A stretch of 64,000 nucleotides of DNA from Gnetum montanum (Eukaryota > Streptophyta > Gnetopsida > Gnetales > Gnetaceae). The notes beneath the pieces were generated by a model. The model saw only the letters and a program-made list of their open reading frames with translations. It was not told the DNA's origin and ran no database searches. The translations under genes and the position numbers were made by a program. Shown here piece after piece: positions 11,474 to 24,180 of the stretch. The first letter of the stretch is position 1. Each line of letters starts with the position of its first letter. The stretch lies in assembly GCA_015680685.1 (NCBI GenBank), contig MNCI01016519.1, forward strand, positions 476,603 through 540,602, given 5' to 3'.

Positions 11474-13313
11474 CTAATTCTGCTTGTTAAAATGGGGGAT
11501 GTCCCTCATGATTGAACCTTTGATCATGTTAAGAATTAATAAATGGAAAGTGTGGATCCATGCATGTTGGAAATGTTGGGGATCGATCATATCCAAACCA
11601 CTGGGTGTCTTTTGAGGTGGTGGTAGGAATATACCCAAATTGGGGTTCACACACTTAATTGTAGTAGGCATAGTGGGGCAGATTATAAGATGTGGTTATC
11701 CGATAAGGAGCTAACCCACTATGGCACTCCTGACCATAAGATGGTATGCAAGGATCAATATGTCTCCCTACGTGGTTATATTCATTAGGTTGCATAGTTG
11801 TTGGAGTGTTGATTGGTGGCCTCGAGAAGGTAACAGGAGGTGTTGTGTTTGAGGAAGCAGATGCATCACAACACTGGACTTGTGTTGGGTTGGAGGATGT
11901 AGTGGTTTCGGAAGTGTGCAGTCTCTTCCTTTGGTCATGCCTAAAGAAAGGGCGCTTTTGACGTTGTGGAGGGCCTTCACTGTTGTTGATCATAGCAGCA
12001 CAAGTAATGTTCATGGGTTGGTGCTGTGGTGTAAAACCTTCTGATACTATTGGTGGCGATGTAGAAGGAGGTGAAGGATGAGAATATTGAGGGTAAGGAG
12101 GAGTATACGGAGCATGAAGTGGTGATCTTGTTGGAGAGGACATGGGTTGATAGTACTTAGGAGAATGATAATGATGTGGTGAGATAGCGGATGTTGACCT
12201 AGTTGGGGAAATAGGATGTTGAACCTGATAAGCACTTGGGTTTGGATGGTATGAAGGGTATGACTAGTTTGAGGGTGGCCTCCCCCATGACTGGAATTTT
12301 GGCCACTATGGCTGAACATGGTATTTCTATACGAACTCTGGATGTAACATTCCTCCCCAATGCTCATGTAAATGTGANTCAATAAGACCAAAATCTAGAA
12401 TTAGCAAAGCTCCATGATCATGAACAGGAGAAATCAACTCACCTCAAGGAGGTGGAATCATCTTTGCCAATNNNNNNNNNNNNNNNNNNNNNNNNNNNNN
12501 NNNNNNNNNNNNNNNNNNNNNNNNNNNNNNNNNNNNNNNNNNNNNNNNNNNNNNNNNNNNNNNNNNNNNNNNNNNNNNNNNNNNNNNNNNNNNNNNNNNN
12601 NNNNNNNNNNNNNNNNNNNNNNNNNNNNNNNNNNNNNNNNNNNNNCCATCCATGATGTGATACATTAGCCTTTCCTCGAAGAACCCATGTCCTGGGCATT
12701 TGTTTAACAAAGAGTAATATATTTCTAAGGCCATGTCCAAGGGTTTATATTGCCTTTGTTTCCATTCTTGGATTTGTATCCTCAAGGCTGACACTCTTGC
12801 ATATGTTTGATATCTTTCATTGAAGAGTTCTACCATTGTCGGCCAACGTTGAATTGATTTTGTTCTTAAGGACCTGTACCATACTTTTTCTTGGAGAATG
12901 AATGTCGTAGGAAAGCGCTTATGTTTTTGCCACCCATTATCAATATTGTTCCATACATAGGCATCATGGAAGGCTTGTAAATAATGTTGCGTATCTAAAT
13001 CATAGCCTCCTGAATATTTGGGAAAGTTGTTTAAATTAAGCATGGGTAGACGACTTTGCTTATGATGCCTGCGAGATATTCGAATAGCCTCTTGTATATG
13101 CATTAGGCTCTTAGTTGCCAGCAGGGGTTCATCGTCACTAGGTAGGTTATGGAATCATGAATTGGGATGATGTTATCTTCGTTTATCTACATAGGAGACC
13201 CCTACATCAGATTGAGTACTCTAAACTTCATCTTCATCATCGTATAATTCGTTGGTTCTCCAATGAATTACCTTACTGGTTGTTGCATTGTCATAGTCTT
13301 GTGAGAGAGACAT
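11474..13313 (-). pseudogene. gag of E2
   Basis: Minus-strand gag starting at an ATG at 13311-13313, about 110 nt inside the primer-binding site. An in-frame stop follows after about 30 residues. A long open segment (13103 to 12646) carries the core box FPKYSGGYDLD followed by QHYLQAFHDA and a later FNERYQTYARV; the first box has a close counterpart in E1 near 21030-21090. The frame runs into the N gap at 12472-12645. Beyond it, proline- and histidine-rich low-complexity segments (12391-11655) extend in shifting frames, and the last open piece ends at 11474. Gag packages the element RNA into virus-like particles. The product is not functional because of stops and frameshifts. Confidence 0.75.
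12472..12645. other. Assembly gap (N run)
   Basis: 174 unresolved bases inside the E2 gag. Single N also occur at 12377, 18466 and 18904. Frames crossing these are not interpretable. Confidence 0.98.
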
Positions 13314-13425
13314 TGTTATGAATTGTGTGTGACTTATTTGCAATTACTTCTTTCTGAAAGATATATCATCAAAGCTTCGTTACAATGATCTTGGATGATA
13401 TAACTAATCTAAATAACTAGCACCG

Positions 13426-13443
13426 TCCCTAGCAATGGCGCCA
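13426..13443 (-). other. Primer-binding site of E2 (tRNA-Asp)
   Basis: The plus-strand TCCCTAGCAATGGCGCCA matches the 3' end of plant tRNA-Asp, including CCA, at 15 of 18 positions. It lies one base inside the 5' LTR. Athila-like elements commonly use tRNA-Asp to prime reverse transcription. Confidence 0.85.
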
Positions 13444-13444
13444 A

Positions 13445-14319
13445 TGATGAGTGGCTAGGTACCCCTACACTCAACCATATGAATACAAGCATTCATGCAC
13501 GATTTGGTTGAACTTGGCAGACGAGCTAGTTGTGGTATCTAGATAGTTACAAATTGATCGCAGTTCGCTGTCTTTCCACCTCGACTAGTATTTTCTTTGT
13601 CACGTATCGTTTAGTCTAGAGTGAGGTGTATGATGTGGTCCTAAACTAGTGCTACTCCTAGAGACAATGGAAAATAACTTTGATTAAGTTAAGAGGGAAT
13701 GGGAGAAGAGAATCTAACCTAGCCTAAGAACAATGAGCATTCATCCTTAATCATTCATACACATCTTGGACCTCGTGTACTACTACTGGGATTACCAAGC
13801 ACATGTCCTAGGTACACTACTAGGATACCAAGTAGTCACACTTAAATGCTCATGATTAAGTCATACTCATTCCACATTAACAGCATGAACTGTAAATGAC
13901 AAGAAAGTAAATATTAAGTAAAGGAAATAATAAATAACAATTAACAATTAAATTAATTAAGAGCTAAGTGGATGCTGCAATGATGAAATAATCTCGATCT
14001 TTATTGGCAGTCATGTGCATGTTCGAGTACGTCACACTTGAATAAAGGTTCTGTACAATTACAATCATCACACTGTGGGCATGAACTGGGAAAAGGGTCG
14101 AGATGAACTAGAAATGAACAAAAAGACTCTACTTGTACACTCACTCTAACACTAATTTACTCTCTTCCTATGCACCTAAATGTGGTATTTATAGGCTTAC
14201 ACAGGAACCACGATCTTGTGTATCCGATATCATTAGCCAGGCCGCGATATCGCATACCCGATATCGTGGATCTGATATCATGGGTTTGATATCGGAGCCT
14301 GACAAATCATGGTTAATTA
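13445..14319 (-). repeat. 5' LTR of E2
   Basis: 875 bp, collinear with 5728-6602. On the plus strand it starts TGATGAGTGG and ends GGTTAATTA, the final CA of the other copy having decayed to TA. A minus-strand TATA box lies near 14190, with CGATATC-type palindromes between about 14210 and 14300. Confidence 0.9.
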
Positions 14320-17193
14320 GCAAGTGTGATGGTGGAGGGTGTGCTAGCACCTACAATACAATGAAAGGCCTATTAGCTTAAGCATAAGCACGTATAACCA
14401 ATATATAACAAGGATAACCAATCAAAACCAAATTTATAACCAATCATAATCAACAAAACCTTTTAGACACTTAAATCCTAAGTAACCTATGATCATACAA
14501 CCATGAAAATATTGAAAAAAATAAAAGAATTTAAAATTATTACCTTTCTTGCTCAAAGAGGATTGCATGGGGGCCTCAATGGATATTCAAGCAAGATCTA
14601 CCTTGGCTGACCAACCATGTGCTATCCCATAGTCAACACACCATTGGTAGGCATTGGAGTAACATGTGGTGTACCTGCCCAAGTCTCCTTTGAGTTGATC
14701 CACCACCTCAAGCCTCACTATGGGACTTTTAGCGAAGACCTTTGGCACTATTTGAGCCAAGGATAGGAGTTGATCATTCTTTATGAATCCTTTGTCATTC
14801 ATCTTGTACTTGCAAACATGCCCATTTAAGTAAGAAAAATGTTAAAACCAAATAGTCTAATAAAGACAATAATTAAAATAGCCAAAAATGAAAAATTAAA
14901 ATCATGCTTACCCTTCCATGTGGTAGACAGTACTGGGAGGGTTTTGAAATAGCATGTGGGCCTAGTGACCAACTAGTAAAGTGTTTTTGGCACTATACAA
15001 GTTGAACTCGGGCATGTCCCAAATCTTGGAAAGTTGATGTGTGCCCATTGTATAAGTGCCATCAAGCACTTCATCCTATGCACTTGTGTTAGGATCATCT
15101 TCAAGAAACTTGATGATCAAGCTGGAGAACCTAGGAAGTTGTCTTAATGATGACATTTGTTGTGTGAGATGATAAGTATGACCATATCATCACACTAAAG
15201 GTTTGCAATAGAAAGGCCAAGAACTCTTTTGCCCCAAAATTGAACCATAGGGAGTCATGCTATAATGTCATGTGTGGGGGTGGGGTGTTAGGCCCCAAGG
15301 TGTGGATGTAATAGAGCAATTCCACCATCTTAATCACCACTAATATGGGCTTGAGGAAGGCCTTGCAAACAATAACAACAACCACTAAAACCATAAACAA
15401 TGATAGCCAAGTAGGAACCAAAGTTAAATAGCCATAATTACAATAACTTTAATGTGAACATTGCCATTCAAAACAAACAACCAAACCTATGGTTCCAACA
15501 CTTAGAACCAAAACCAAAACTAGGAATAACTAAAAATCATATATAACCAAGTGACCTACTAACAATTGATGGTAGTTTTGATGGTAAGATATGCATAAAA
15601 TTCTAAAATCATTTTATGTAGAAACATCAAAAACATGAAAACTAGCTTGTAACTACTACAATAGTCACAAACACCAATTTGAATTTTACAAAATTTTGCT
15701 AGGCATCCTAGTTAATGGTGAAATTAGCCATAGTAAACAAATCTAGGAAGGCTAGTTAAAATTTTTTAGAAATTCAAATGACTATTGAGAACTAAAAATC
15801 AACATGTAAACAACTTTAAAAACCTTTGAACATAATCACAAAAATACACCAACAATACCAATGCTTCTTGTACAAATAGGGAGGTTTGTAGTTTTCATAG
15901 CCAAAACTATAATTGTATAGAATTGTTTACACTTGGTAGAAAATGACAAATGAGAAGTCAAGATTTTTCCTAAGGCTGGGAATTGTGTGGGCATGAAATT
16001 CAATGGAAGTTAACATCTATGATGAAGTTCCAAACTTGGAAAAAGTTTTGAACACAAACTAAAACCATAACAACATTCAACAAAAACTTCACAACAACCC
16101 AAAACTATAGAAAATGACTATAGTATATGACTAACAAAAAATACTAATTTTTTTTTAATTTGGCCAAAACCACTTTCAAACCCATCCTAACACTTGTAGG
16201 CATCCCTAGAAATCTGGGACATTGGTTGGAAAAATTTTCTAAAGTGGCAACACTACCCATCTTCACAAGGATAAAACTGTAACAACCAAAAACCTTTATT
16301 TGTACCCTTCAACTGAAAAAATCATCAAAAATCAACAATGTAATGAAATTTAGTGATTCAATAGCTATTAGAATTCTTAAACAAAAAAATATATATCCCA
16401 AATCATAAAACACAAAATATCCTAGCCATTTTTGTAGTAAAAAAAAATGCAAAACTAATAGGAACAAAATTGTAATAGTAAAACCCTATGTTGCGCGAGT
16501 TTATGAAAAAATTCGCCAAAATTTAACTACACTTCAAAATTTAGTGATTCCTTAGCTGTTGGAATCCTAAAAAAAAAAAAAAAATTTCCCAAACTTGAAA
16601 ACCAAAAAGGTATTAACTATTTTGATACAAAAAAATACCAAAATACCATGAAAAATGGCCAAAAAATGAAAACCTAATATACACTACCTTACAGAAAAAT
16701 TCGTAGCAATTTAACTGTAAGTTAGAATCCACTGCTTCAAAAATTCATTTGACCATTAAACATAGTACTACAACCCCATGGCCATAAAAATTAAAATTTC
16801 TAGATCGTTTGAACACAAAGAAATGCAAAATTGGTGTTGTTTTTTTTACCCTAAATATAAGGATAATGCATAGAGTTAATTAACATAAATTTTTAATTCA
16901 ACATACACGAATCTCATGGCCAAAGAAACATAAAAAATCCATAAACATAGCCTAGATCTAAGATAGAAATTTTTTAAAATTTAATTCCAAATAATGAACA
17001 AAACTAGATGACCAAAAATGCCTAGGTTTCAAAGGAAATTTTGCACAAAATGGTTAGGATTTGTGTACCTGGGAGTCATGGCCATAGAGTCTTCAATAAT
17101 TATTAGCCATGGTAGGAGGAAAAGGTCTTGGGTAGCTTCATCCACCTCCTTCAGGGTTGGATTCCTACTAGTTGAAGCCTTTCTCTTAGACAT
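14320..17193 (-). pseudogene. B1 pseudogene, 5' part (exons 1-4)
   Basis: Exon 1 is 17069-17193, beginning MSKRKAS and ending MTPR at a CAG/GTAC donor. Intron 1 is long (15362-17068) and very AT-rich. Exon 2 is 14912-15361 (450 bp) and exon 3 is 14544-14808, including an open stretch with DQLLSLAQIVPK and LGRYTTCYSNAYQW. Exon 4 starts at 14350 and is cut at 14320 by E2. The B2 copy has matching exons of 124, about 435 and 273 bp with the same splice phases. Exon 1 shares MSKRKA and LPW with B2. Stops in exons 2 and 4 make it non-functional. The protein family is unknown to me; the N-terminal half appears globular. Confidence 0.7.
15362..17068 (-). other. Intron 1 of B1
   Basis: An AT-rich 1.7-kb stretch without coding signal, bounded by a GT donor (17067-17068) and an AG acceptor (15362-15363) on the minus strand. 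It aligns patchily with intron 1 of B2 (about 47148-48476). Confidence 0.6.
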
Positions 17194-17219
17194 GATGACA
17201 ACCAACTTCAAAAACCACT

Positions 17220-18961
17220 GAAATACTTGAGTTTATGGGAGATATTTGATAGCTACATTGGCCTCTTAGTGTAGAATGATAGGACTACACTGAGGATGAA
17301 GGTATTAGAGGCTAAAATAAGATTAGCACTTTGATGCTAGGCTTAGAAGCTTGAAAGTGATGAGAAGATAATGATTTGTGCAAAATTGTGTTTTGGATTT
17401 CACTCTCGAACTTATGTGCTTGCTACCAAAACCCTAGGTTTCCAAAACACTCACCCAAGTTTCCTTGAACTTAATGATCATAATTAGTAAGTAGGACTAT
17501 GTTGGGTGAGTGGGAAATCAAGCCATGAAAAAACTTAAATTCACTAGGCACCTATGTAGTAAGCCAACGGAAATCCTAACACACATGGATTTTCAACTTA
17601 GGATGGTGACTATGTTGGGGTTTAAGCACATAGAAGCTTTGAAAATGAATTCTAGAACCTAAATACTACCAAAACCCACCTGAAAACCATTCACATAGGC
17701 CATAAAAACTTATGCCCAAAATGGAAAACCAGGTGTTGACATGGACAGAAATTGAGCAACAAGGAAGGACAAAACCCATACCAAAACTTGCTATTTTTAG
17801 CAAGTACACTGACAAGCAAACTAACTATGTTGGCCAATGTACTCACTAGTAGGAGGATGTTTTGTGCCATCAACCAATCTCTTGACTAACCCTAAAACTG
17901 CAACACCATGCACCAAACCTGACTAGAATTTCTCGCAACTTTGAAATTCCATTAGACTAGGCAAAAACATCCAAATCCATTTTCTTTGCATGGACTACAC
18001 TAGGAGAGATCCCAAGTACATTTGTCATGTAGTCCTAGCATAGTTGAGCAAGGAATGAATATTAAATACCTAACATAACCTTCATAATCTCCAGTAGCCT
18101 TAAAATAGTAAGTAATTGATCCAAAATAAGTCAAACTCCATTCAAAACTTGTGAGTATGCTGGGGATAAGTCCATCTACGCTACCCAATGTAGACAGCTA
18201 GGGGATGGACATCAAAAGTGAAAAATAGTAGTTGAAACGTCATATCTTAAACACCAAACCTTCCCATCAGTCTTGGTAGACATGAAATGATAAATAACCA
18301 AGAAAAAACTAGCTAAAACCTATTTCTATTTTGGACTACATTGAGGGTGTCCTTGACTACATTGACTAGTGTAGTCCTAGCATAGTTGGATGAGGGTGGA
18401 TTACCAAAACTAAGTAACAACCTCCAAACTATCATATTTTGACTCTAGGACTCCTTCAGAACGTCNTGGATTTCTATGGTTAATCAACTAGGCTCTTGGA
18501 TTCCTAGGGTTACCGGTGTTCCTAGCCAAGGTTTTGGCTCAAGATGGTTGATTTTGGAGGTTGCTTAGGCTTTGAAATGATGATTTTCCATTTGAACTAC
18601 ACTCATCGATGTAGTTGAGCCTAGCCTCTACATAGATGAGGTAAATCTGGCATTTCCAAGGTCAAAACGCAGTGGAACTATAACTAGGTAAGGCCAACCG
18701 AGATTCTAGGTTTTCAAGTTAGTTTCTGGACTATTTAGAGTGTCAAACCACTAGTCAAATTAATCTAAAATCATGACTACACTGGCACTACACTAGCCAG
18801 CATAGTCCAAGCCTCCTCTAATGTAGTCACGACATGAATCTTGGATTTTGGTGCAATTCCATCGTCAATTGACTAGGTTTTTGGATTCTATGATCACTAG
18901 TGTNATACATGACTAAACTGGAATAGGTCATGACTATGATGGGCATTATAGTCCCAGCATA
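17220..18961. repeat. Hairpin-bearing tandem array upstream of B1 (left part)
   Basis: A diverged array whose units each carry a GACTACAYTGGCC / TGTAGTC inverted pair followed by AGCATAGT. Clear occurrences lie near 17800, 17990, 18155, 18340, 18595, 18775 and 18930, so spacing is mostly 155-190 bp. It starts just upstream of exon 1 of B1 and resumes at 31862 beyond E1. No open reading frame is conserved in it. Confidence 0.6.
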
Positions 18962-18966
18962 ATCAT

Positions 18967-19984
18967 TAATGAGCATTAAAGTATCACGTTGACAGGCCCC
19001 CATGGATGTGAACTCATCGATGGGTCCCTATCGATGAGGCCCCATTTACATGGTGTTGCTTTGTCGATGGGGTAATGTCTAAGGGCCCTTGTGGATGCAC
19101 CCTTGTTGATGGGCCATCATCGATGGGGTCCCATTTATGTGGTGTTGCCTTTGCTATGTCTATGGGGCCCCGTTGACGTAGTCCTGTAGTAAAAACTATA
19201 AATATGAGTTCCTAGATGTGTATATGGGACATTAAGTCATAGTAGTAGCTGAACACTTGTAGTTTTCACATTCAAAAGTTAGAATATTTTCTAAGTGCCT
19301 GTAGTAGGAGTCATTGAGTGTACGGATCTTTATTTGAGCACTATTATAGTTGAGCACGATAGTGTGTGTAGCAATAAAGATGAGCTTCTTGATAAACCTT
19401 GCAGCATTTTGGATAGTTTAAATGTTTTATTCATGCATTTAATGTTTTTAGTTATTTATTTAATGTTTCTTAATAATTAAGCTGATTAAGTGATTAAGTA
19501 AGATAAGCTAAATAGATTAAATACATAAGTATGACTGCTTCGAATGTAAACATGTATTCGCTTGATAATCCTAATAGTGCTATTTCTTGGTGCACCTAGC
19601 AGCGTAGCACTTAGTAACCCAGTAGTGGATACGTGGGTTTAGGACATGTACAGAAAATGGGATCAGATGCTTATGTTAGGACTAGTTAGAGATTTGTTAA
19701 ATAGTTCAATTAGATTAGTTTTCAATTTACTTCATCTCTCTTTTCAAGCACCAAAATCGTAAAACATAAAATGAAAAAAATCATATGCCTTGATTACACT
19801 TAACCATACCTTTGTACTTCATAAGTGTAATTGGGAAGACAATAAACGACCATTAGGGAAAGGTTCACTTTCTAGAAGATTAGCATATCGAAAACTAGGG
19901 AGTCCACGAAATTCGACTAGATCACATGTGAATGCTCTATGATTCGTATGGTTGGGCGTAGGGGTACCTCTTCACTGCTTATCA
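18967..19984 (+). repeat. 5' LTR of E1
   Basis: Starts TAATGAGCAT (TG decayed to TA) and ends CTTATCA. It is about 125 bp longer than the 3' LTR because of an expansion between about 19000 and 19150. It contains a TATA box at 19197-19205 and AATAAA at 19373-19378. Confidence 0.9.
19197..19205 (+). promoter_or_regulatory. TATA box of the E1 5' LTR
   Basis: TATAAATAT, aligned with the TATA box of the solo LTR at 1252. In the 3' LTR the site has decayed to CTAAAAATA near 31078. Confidence 0.6.
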
Positions 19985-19985
19985 T

Positions 19986-20003
19986 TGGTGCCATTGTTGG
20001 GGA
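19986..20003 (+). other. Primer-binding site of E1 (tRNA-Asp)
   Basis: TGGTGCCATTGTTGGGGA differs from the complement of the plant tRNA-Asp 3' end only at four sites, all C-to-T or G-to-A. It starts one base after the LTR, exactly as in E2. Confidence 0.85.
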
Positions 20004-20135
20004 TTCTCTTTTGTTGAAATTTGTGCTATCTAGGTTTAGTGAATATTATAAATATCGTTAGATGAATCCCAAGGTCGACATCATTCTCATATTTCATAAT
20101 TACAAAAGCACATTGATATTTGATTTGTTTGTAAA

Positions 20136-21972
20136 ATGTCTTCTTCTTCTCGTAGGTGTGATGATGTTAAACCACTGGCCCCTTAGGAGTGCAAAGTAAT
20201 ATATACTCATCCAGATGAGTATGTGCCTAATTTCATCTTCGATGAGCAACTGCGATGGCGTGATATGGAAGGCAACATTGTAATGCCTCCTAATTGATCT
20301 GTTCTTGTGATGCTGCTTCAAACTGTTAAGAAGCTAGGCATCTACAATCTTCAAGAAGAGTATGTTGTACATGACTATGAATACCAAGACTACCATCCAC
20401 TAACACACAACATAGGTGAGATTGACACCAAGAGAGGCATCATGAGTTTGCAAAGGAAAAATAGTTCATTAACCCCTTTTTCCTACTAAAACAAGGCAAC
20501 AATGAGGACCCTCCCTGAGGGGGCTCTCAACATGAGAATTCTCCATACCTTATTATTGGTGATGAGGATGTGGCCTTGAATCTATGGTTTACAATTAATA
20601 ATCTAGGTTCAGGAAAAGATGGCAGTCATGGCAGGAGATCAAACAAGCATCAAGATGATAAGAAAATTGATGAACATGGCTGTGACAATTGAAGGGGAAT
20701 TGGTGTACACCATGGTGGTGGCTATCCTCCTCCCTCTTCACTTTCTTCATTTAAATCTTTTTTTTCTTCTTCCGGTTTTAAAAGATGTTGTAGAAGGAAT
20801 AATCATGATGGAGGTGAGTAGCGGGGTAATAATATTGATCACCATGCCCACAATAATTGAAGGGGTAATAGAGGACATCATTGGCGACAATGAAATAATG
20901 ATGATGATGAACGTTTTTTGGAAACTCTAAGCATGGTTAACATTGTAGAGGCATTCAAGATCCCAGCTAAGCATGTGAAAGATGGTTAGATCAAGCACTT
21001 AGACATGAACAATATCCCAAGATTTGATGGGGGATATAACTCTGATTTGCAACACCACCTACAAGCCTTTCACGATGCTTTTGCCTTACAAAACATTGAG
21101 AATGAGGTAGAAACTCAAAATCTTTCCTAGGACACTCATCAAGAAAGTAGAAAGCTAGTATTAGTCATTAGAGTTGGAATCTATCCATAGATGGAGTACC
21201 ATGCTAGAACTATTTAATGACAAATACCAGACGTACTTTAGAGTGGCCAACCTAAGAAGGAAAATTAATGGTTGAAAACAAGGAACACATGAGTCCTTAG
21301 ATGCTACCATGGGTAGATATTATTCTCTTTTACATTGATGCCCTAGTCATGGTTATTCTCAGAGGGAACAGGTTTGCCACATCGTAGATAGGCTCAGAGT
21401 AGAAACCATAAGAACTTTTAGGGTTTATGCCCAAGGGAGACTATTTGAACTAAGGGGTCATTACATAAAAAGGTTGGTAGAGTAGGTTGCAAAAGAAGAA
21501 GTGAGTTGTGAAAAAGTGAAAGTACAAAACAATATAATAGGGACCCTTCCATAAGGAAAAGGGAGGTTAACTTTGTAATGAGGATGAGTCACCACTTGAC
21601 AAAGTGGTAAACAAGAAAACCTTGCCCATCTAAAAATTTGTTTATGATATTTTAACAAAGGTTGATAAATTATAGTTCTCTTTGGATGAAAAATTCCAAA
21701 CTACTATGAAGATTGCTGAAGAATCCAAAGAGCGAAATAGTAATCATGATTGCAAGAGGTGGAGAGAAGATGAATGTGCCTACCAAAGAGATAAGGACAA
21801 AGCTGCTATAGTAGAAGAAGTTGTGGAGACAAGCTTTAATGATGATGATGTTGGGTGTGAAATTTGTCAATATGAACATCTTAAGGGATGTTGCCATGTG
21901 GTGTCACACTTACAAGAGTCTGGGATGTATGCGTTGAATCCTCGCCTAGCACAAAGGCAAGCACCCAAATGA
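20136..21972 (+). pseudogene. gag of E1
   Basis: Begins with ATG at 20136 (MSSSSRRCDD). Stops are scattered through the frame. The core box around 21000-21090 reads IPRFDGGYNSD then HHLQAFHDAF, matching the E2 gag. A degenerate zinc-knuckle-like CEIC..H..C cluster lies near 21855-21895 in the open frame 21682-21972. Low-complexity Met/Ile-rich frames around 20619-20930 replace what is a proline-rich zone in E2. Start chosen because it is the first ATG after the primer site and is followed by a sustained reading. The next stretch, 21973-22560, links gag to protease and shows no clear domain. Confidence 0.75.
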
Positions 21973-22569
21973 TTATCTTATCCTCAAGGCAATCCAAGGT
22001 AATTCCACCAGCAACAATAAACTTACTATTCGAGTGAAGCTCCATCATAGTCATATGAGCAATACTAGCAATGACACCAAACATAGTCATGGGGAATGCC
22101 ATAGCCAAGATAATAGTACCCTTATAGGCAACCAAATCCATAAGAGTACTATGTTCAGCAGCCTATTTATCCACAAAGCTTTGTAGGCCATGCCTCATTC
22201 CAACATCACTATTACCCTTTAAAGTACCATTGAACTCATTCACCATCTACTTGAGGGAAGCACCAATATCCATATCATCCTCCACATTCATCTACATACA
22301 TCTCTCTACCCTCAACCTAGTTATGTCATGCTCCATTCATCTACATTCCCTCACAACTGCAATAATGAAATCCTATAAGGGCTATCCATTCACAACCGAC
22401 CTTCAAGCTAAGTGGTTCAGACAATTGATCTAGGAAATGATGAATTTTCCAACCTAGTAGTCCTTCCAAACCCTCATAACCTAATGCGATTGGTCACCTT
22501 ATATCTCCAATATCTTCTTCCTCTACATTAAACACATTTGAGTACCGTTCAAATTAAACACTGCCTTAG

Positions 22570-23120
22570 ATGCACATTATGATGTTAACTCATGATATAG
22601 ATGATTGGATCAAGGTTGGAAGCCTTTCCATGAAAATATTTGACTTAGGAAGTCCTCTCATTTACTTACAGATCATTGGACATGAGCCATGCAAGGCTCT
22701 TCTTGATTTTAGTTCTAGTGTCAATCTCATCTCCCATGACATGTACAAGGCCTAAAACCTACCACCTCTTAAAAAAAGCAACATTCATTTGGAATTGGTA
22801 GATTAGTCAATCATTGTTTCTTTGGGATTAGTGGAGGACATTGTGACTACAGTTTGTGGATGGTCTTATCTTTCTAATTTTTTGGTGATCAAGGTAGAAA
22901 ATATGAAAGGCGACATCCCCATCATTATGGGATGTGCATGGTTAAGCACTGTTGATGCACGAATGGGCATCAGGGACATGTCCTTGGAGATCTCCAAGGA
23001 GAATGAATTTGGATGACTAGAGAAGAAGTGTGTTCCATGCATCATGTATAGCAATAATGAGTCCAATTGCATGCAATTAGTTTGGTCCATTAAGAGTACA
23101 TTCATTAAAGCATGCAATTA
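22570..23120 (+). pseudogene. Aspartic protease region of E1 pol
   Basis: The reading ALLDFSSSVNLIS near 22696-22734 is the retropepsin active-site segment; the aspartate (22705-22707) is kept, but the glycine of the D-S/T-G triad is changed. Downstream blocks IPIIMGCAWLSTVDA (about 22914-22960) fit the usual second half of the fold. Several in-frame stops interrupt it. It would cleave the element polyprotein. It lies between gag and reverse transcriptase as in all Ty3/gypsy elements. Confidence 0.7.
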
Positions 23121-23334
23121 GTTTGCACATGAAATAGATATCAAAAGGTGCCTATATGTAGTAGTCACAAAATAGGAGGGTGCTTAGTGGCTAATAGTTG
23201 ACTCTAATAGCAATACACTATGAATGGAACCTACTAAAAGCTTGACATATGCTTATGTCAAAGGCATGGATGAACTTGAGAAATTTCACTACCAAATCTT
23301 TGATGATGAAGATGATGACACCTATTAGGGAGAG

Positions 23335-24180
23335 TTAAAAATCCTTGATAATTTCAAGATAGAGCCCTTAGAGTTAAAAACTCTACCAGCTAGCATGGAG
23401 TATGCATTTTTAAACAATGGCAAGTTGGTTATAATTAATGTAAATCTTGCTCCCAAACAAAAAGATAAGTTGTTGAAGGTGGTCAACAAATGGCTAACAA
23501 CATTTACTTGGTCATATCCCAAATTGATTGGAATTGATCCAAGGATATGCCAACATTGTATCTACATTGACCTAGCCATGAAGCCAAGAAGGTAGCCGTA
23601 AAGGCAACTGAATCCAAAATTGAAGTAGATCGTCAAGGAGGAAATAGAACAACTCTTCAAGGCAAGGTTCATCTATTCCATCATGGATCATGAGTGGGCT
23701 AGCCCACTCATAATTGTGCTAAAGAAAGGTAACAAGTGATGGGTTTGCATCAACTTTAGGCTATTCGACATGGTAACATTAAAGATCATTTTCCATTACC
23801 ATTTGTGGACCAAGTGTTGGACACTATCTCCGGGCATTGGTAGTATAGCTTCTTGGATGGTTATAGTAGCTATAACTAGATTTAGATTGTGCTAGAGGAT
23901 TAGGCCAAGACAACATTCATGAGTCCATGGGGGACTTTTGCATATTGTAAGATTCCATTTGGTCTGTGCAATGCCCCTAAAACATTTGAATGCCTGGTCT
24001 TTAGTAGTTTTCAACAATAGATTGGTACTGGGGTAGATGTCTTTATGGATGACTTCTGTACATATGGGGTTACATTTGAGCAAGCCCTAGATTGCCTTGA
24101 GCAAGTACTGAAAAGATGTGTTGAAACGAACGTTAGGATCAATTGGTAGAAAAGATGCTTCATTTGTCTAAACCACAGAG
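23335..24180 (+). pseudogene. Reverse transcriptase of E1 pol
   Basis: Recognisable blocks in order: a QLFKARFIYSI and SPLIIVLKKG region (about 23650-23730), WVCINFR (23740-23760), a decayed YSFLDGYSSYNQI-like block, PWGTFAY..PFGLCNAP (about 23920-23980), and the catalytic VFMDDF motif at 24039-24056. Frames shift at least twice, with many TAG/TGA codons. The sequence jumps from a CLNHR-like block at about 24177 straight to the RNase H start, so roughly 60 residues of the connection seem deleted. It copies element RNA into DNA. Confidence 0.8.

Larger units (their letters stand above)
5728..14319 (-). mobile_element. LTR retrotransposon E2, complete ends, pol missing
   Basis: An 8592-bp minus-strand element with two 875-bp LTRs and a near-perfect target duplication (ACAAG at 5723-5727, GCAAG at 14320-14324). 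It has a tRNA-Asp primer-binding site, an 8-nt polypurine tract and, in element order, gag (13313 to 11474), a 1.3-kb stretch without recognisable pol, an internal promoter-like region (about 10170-9870) and an additional ORF (9543-6980). I find no protease, reverse transcriptase or integrase motif, so it was probably mobilised in trans by a relative such as E1. It inserted into exon 4 of the B1 pseudogene; the bases either side join to match the B2 copy. By eye the LTRs look more alike (about 93-95% in a sampled segment) than those of E1, so E2 seems younger. Confidence 0.9.
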
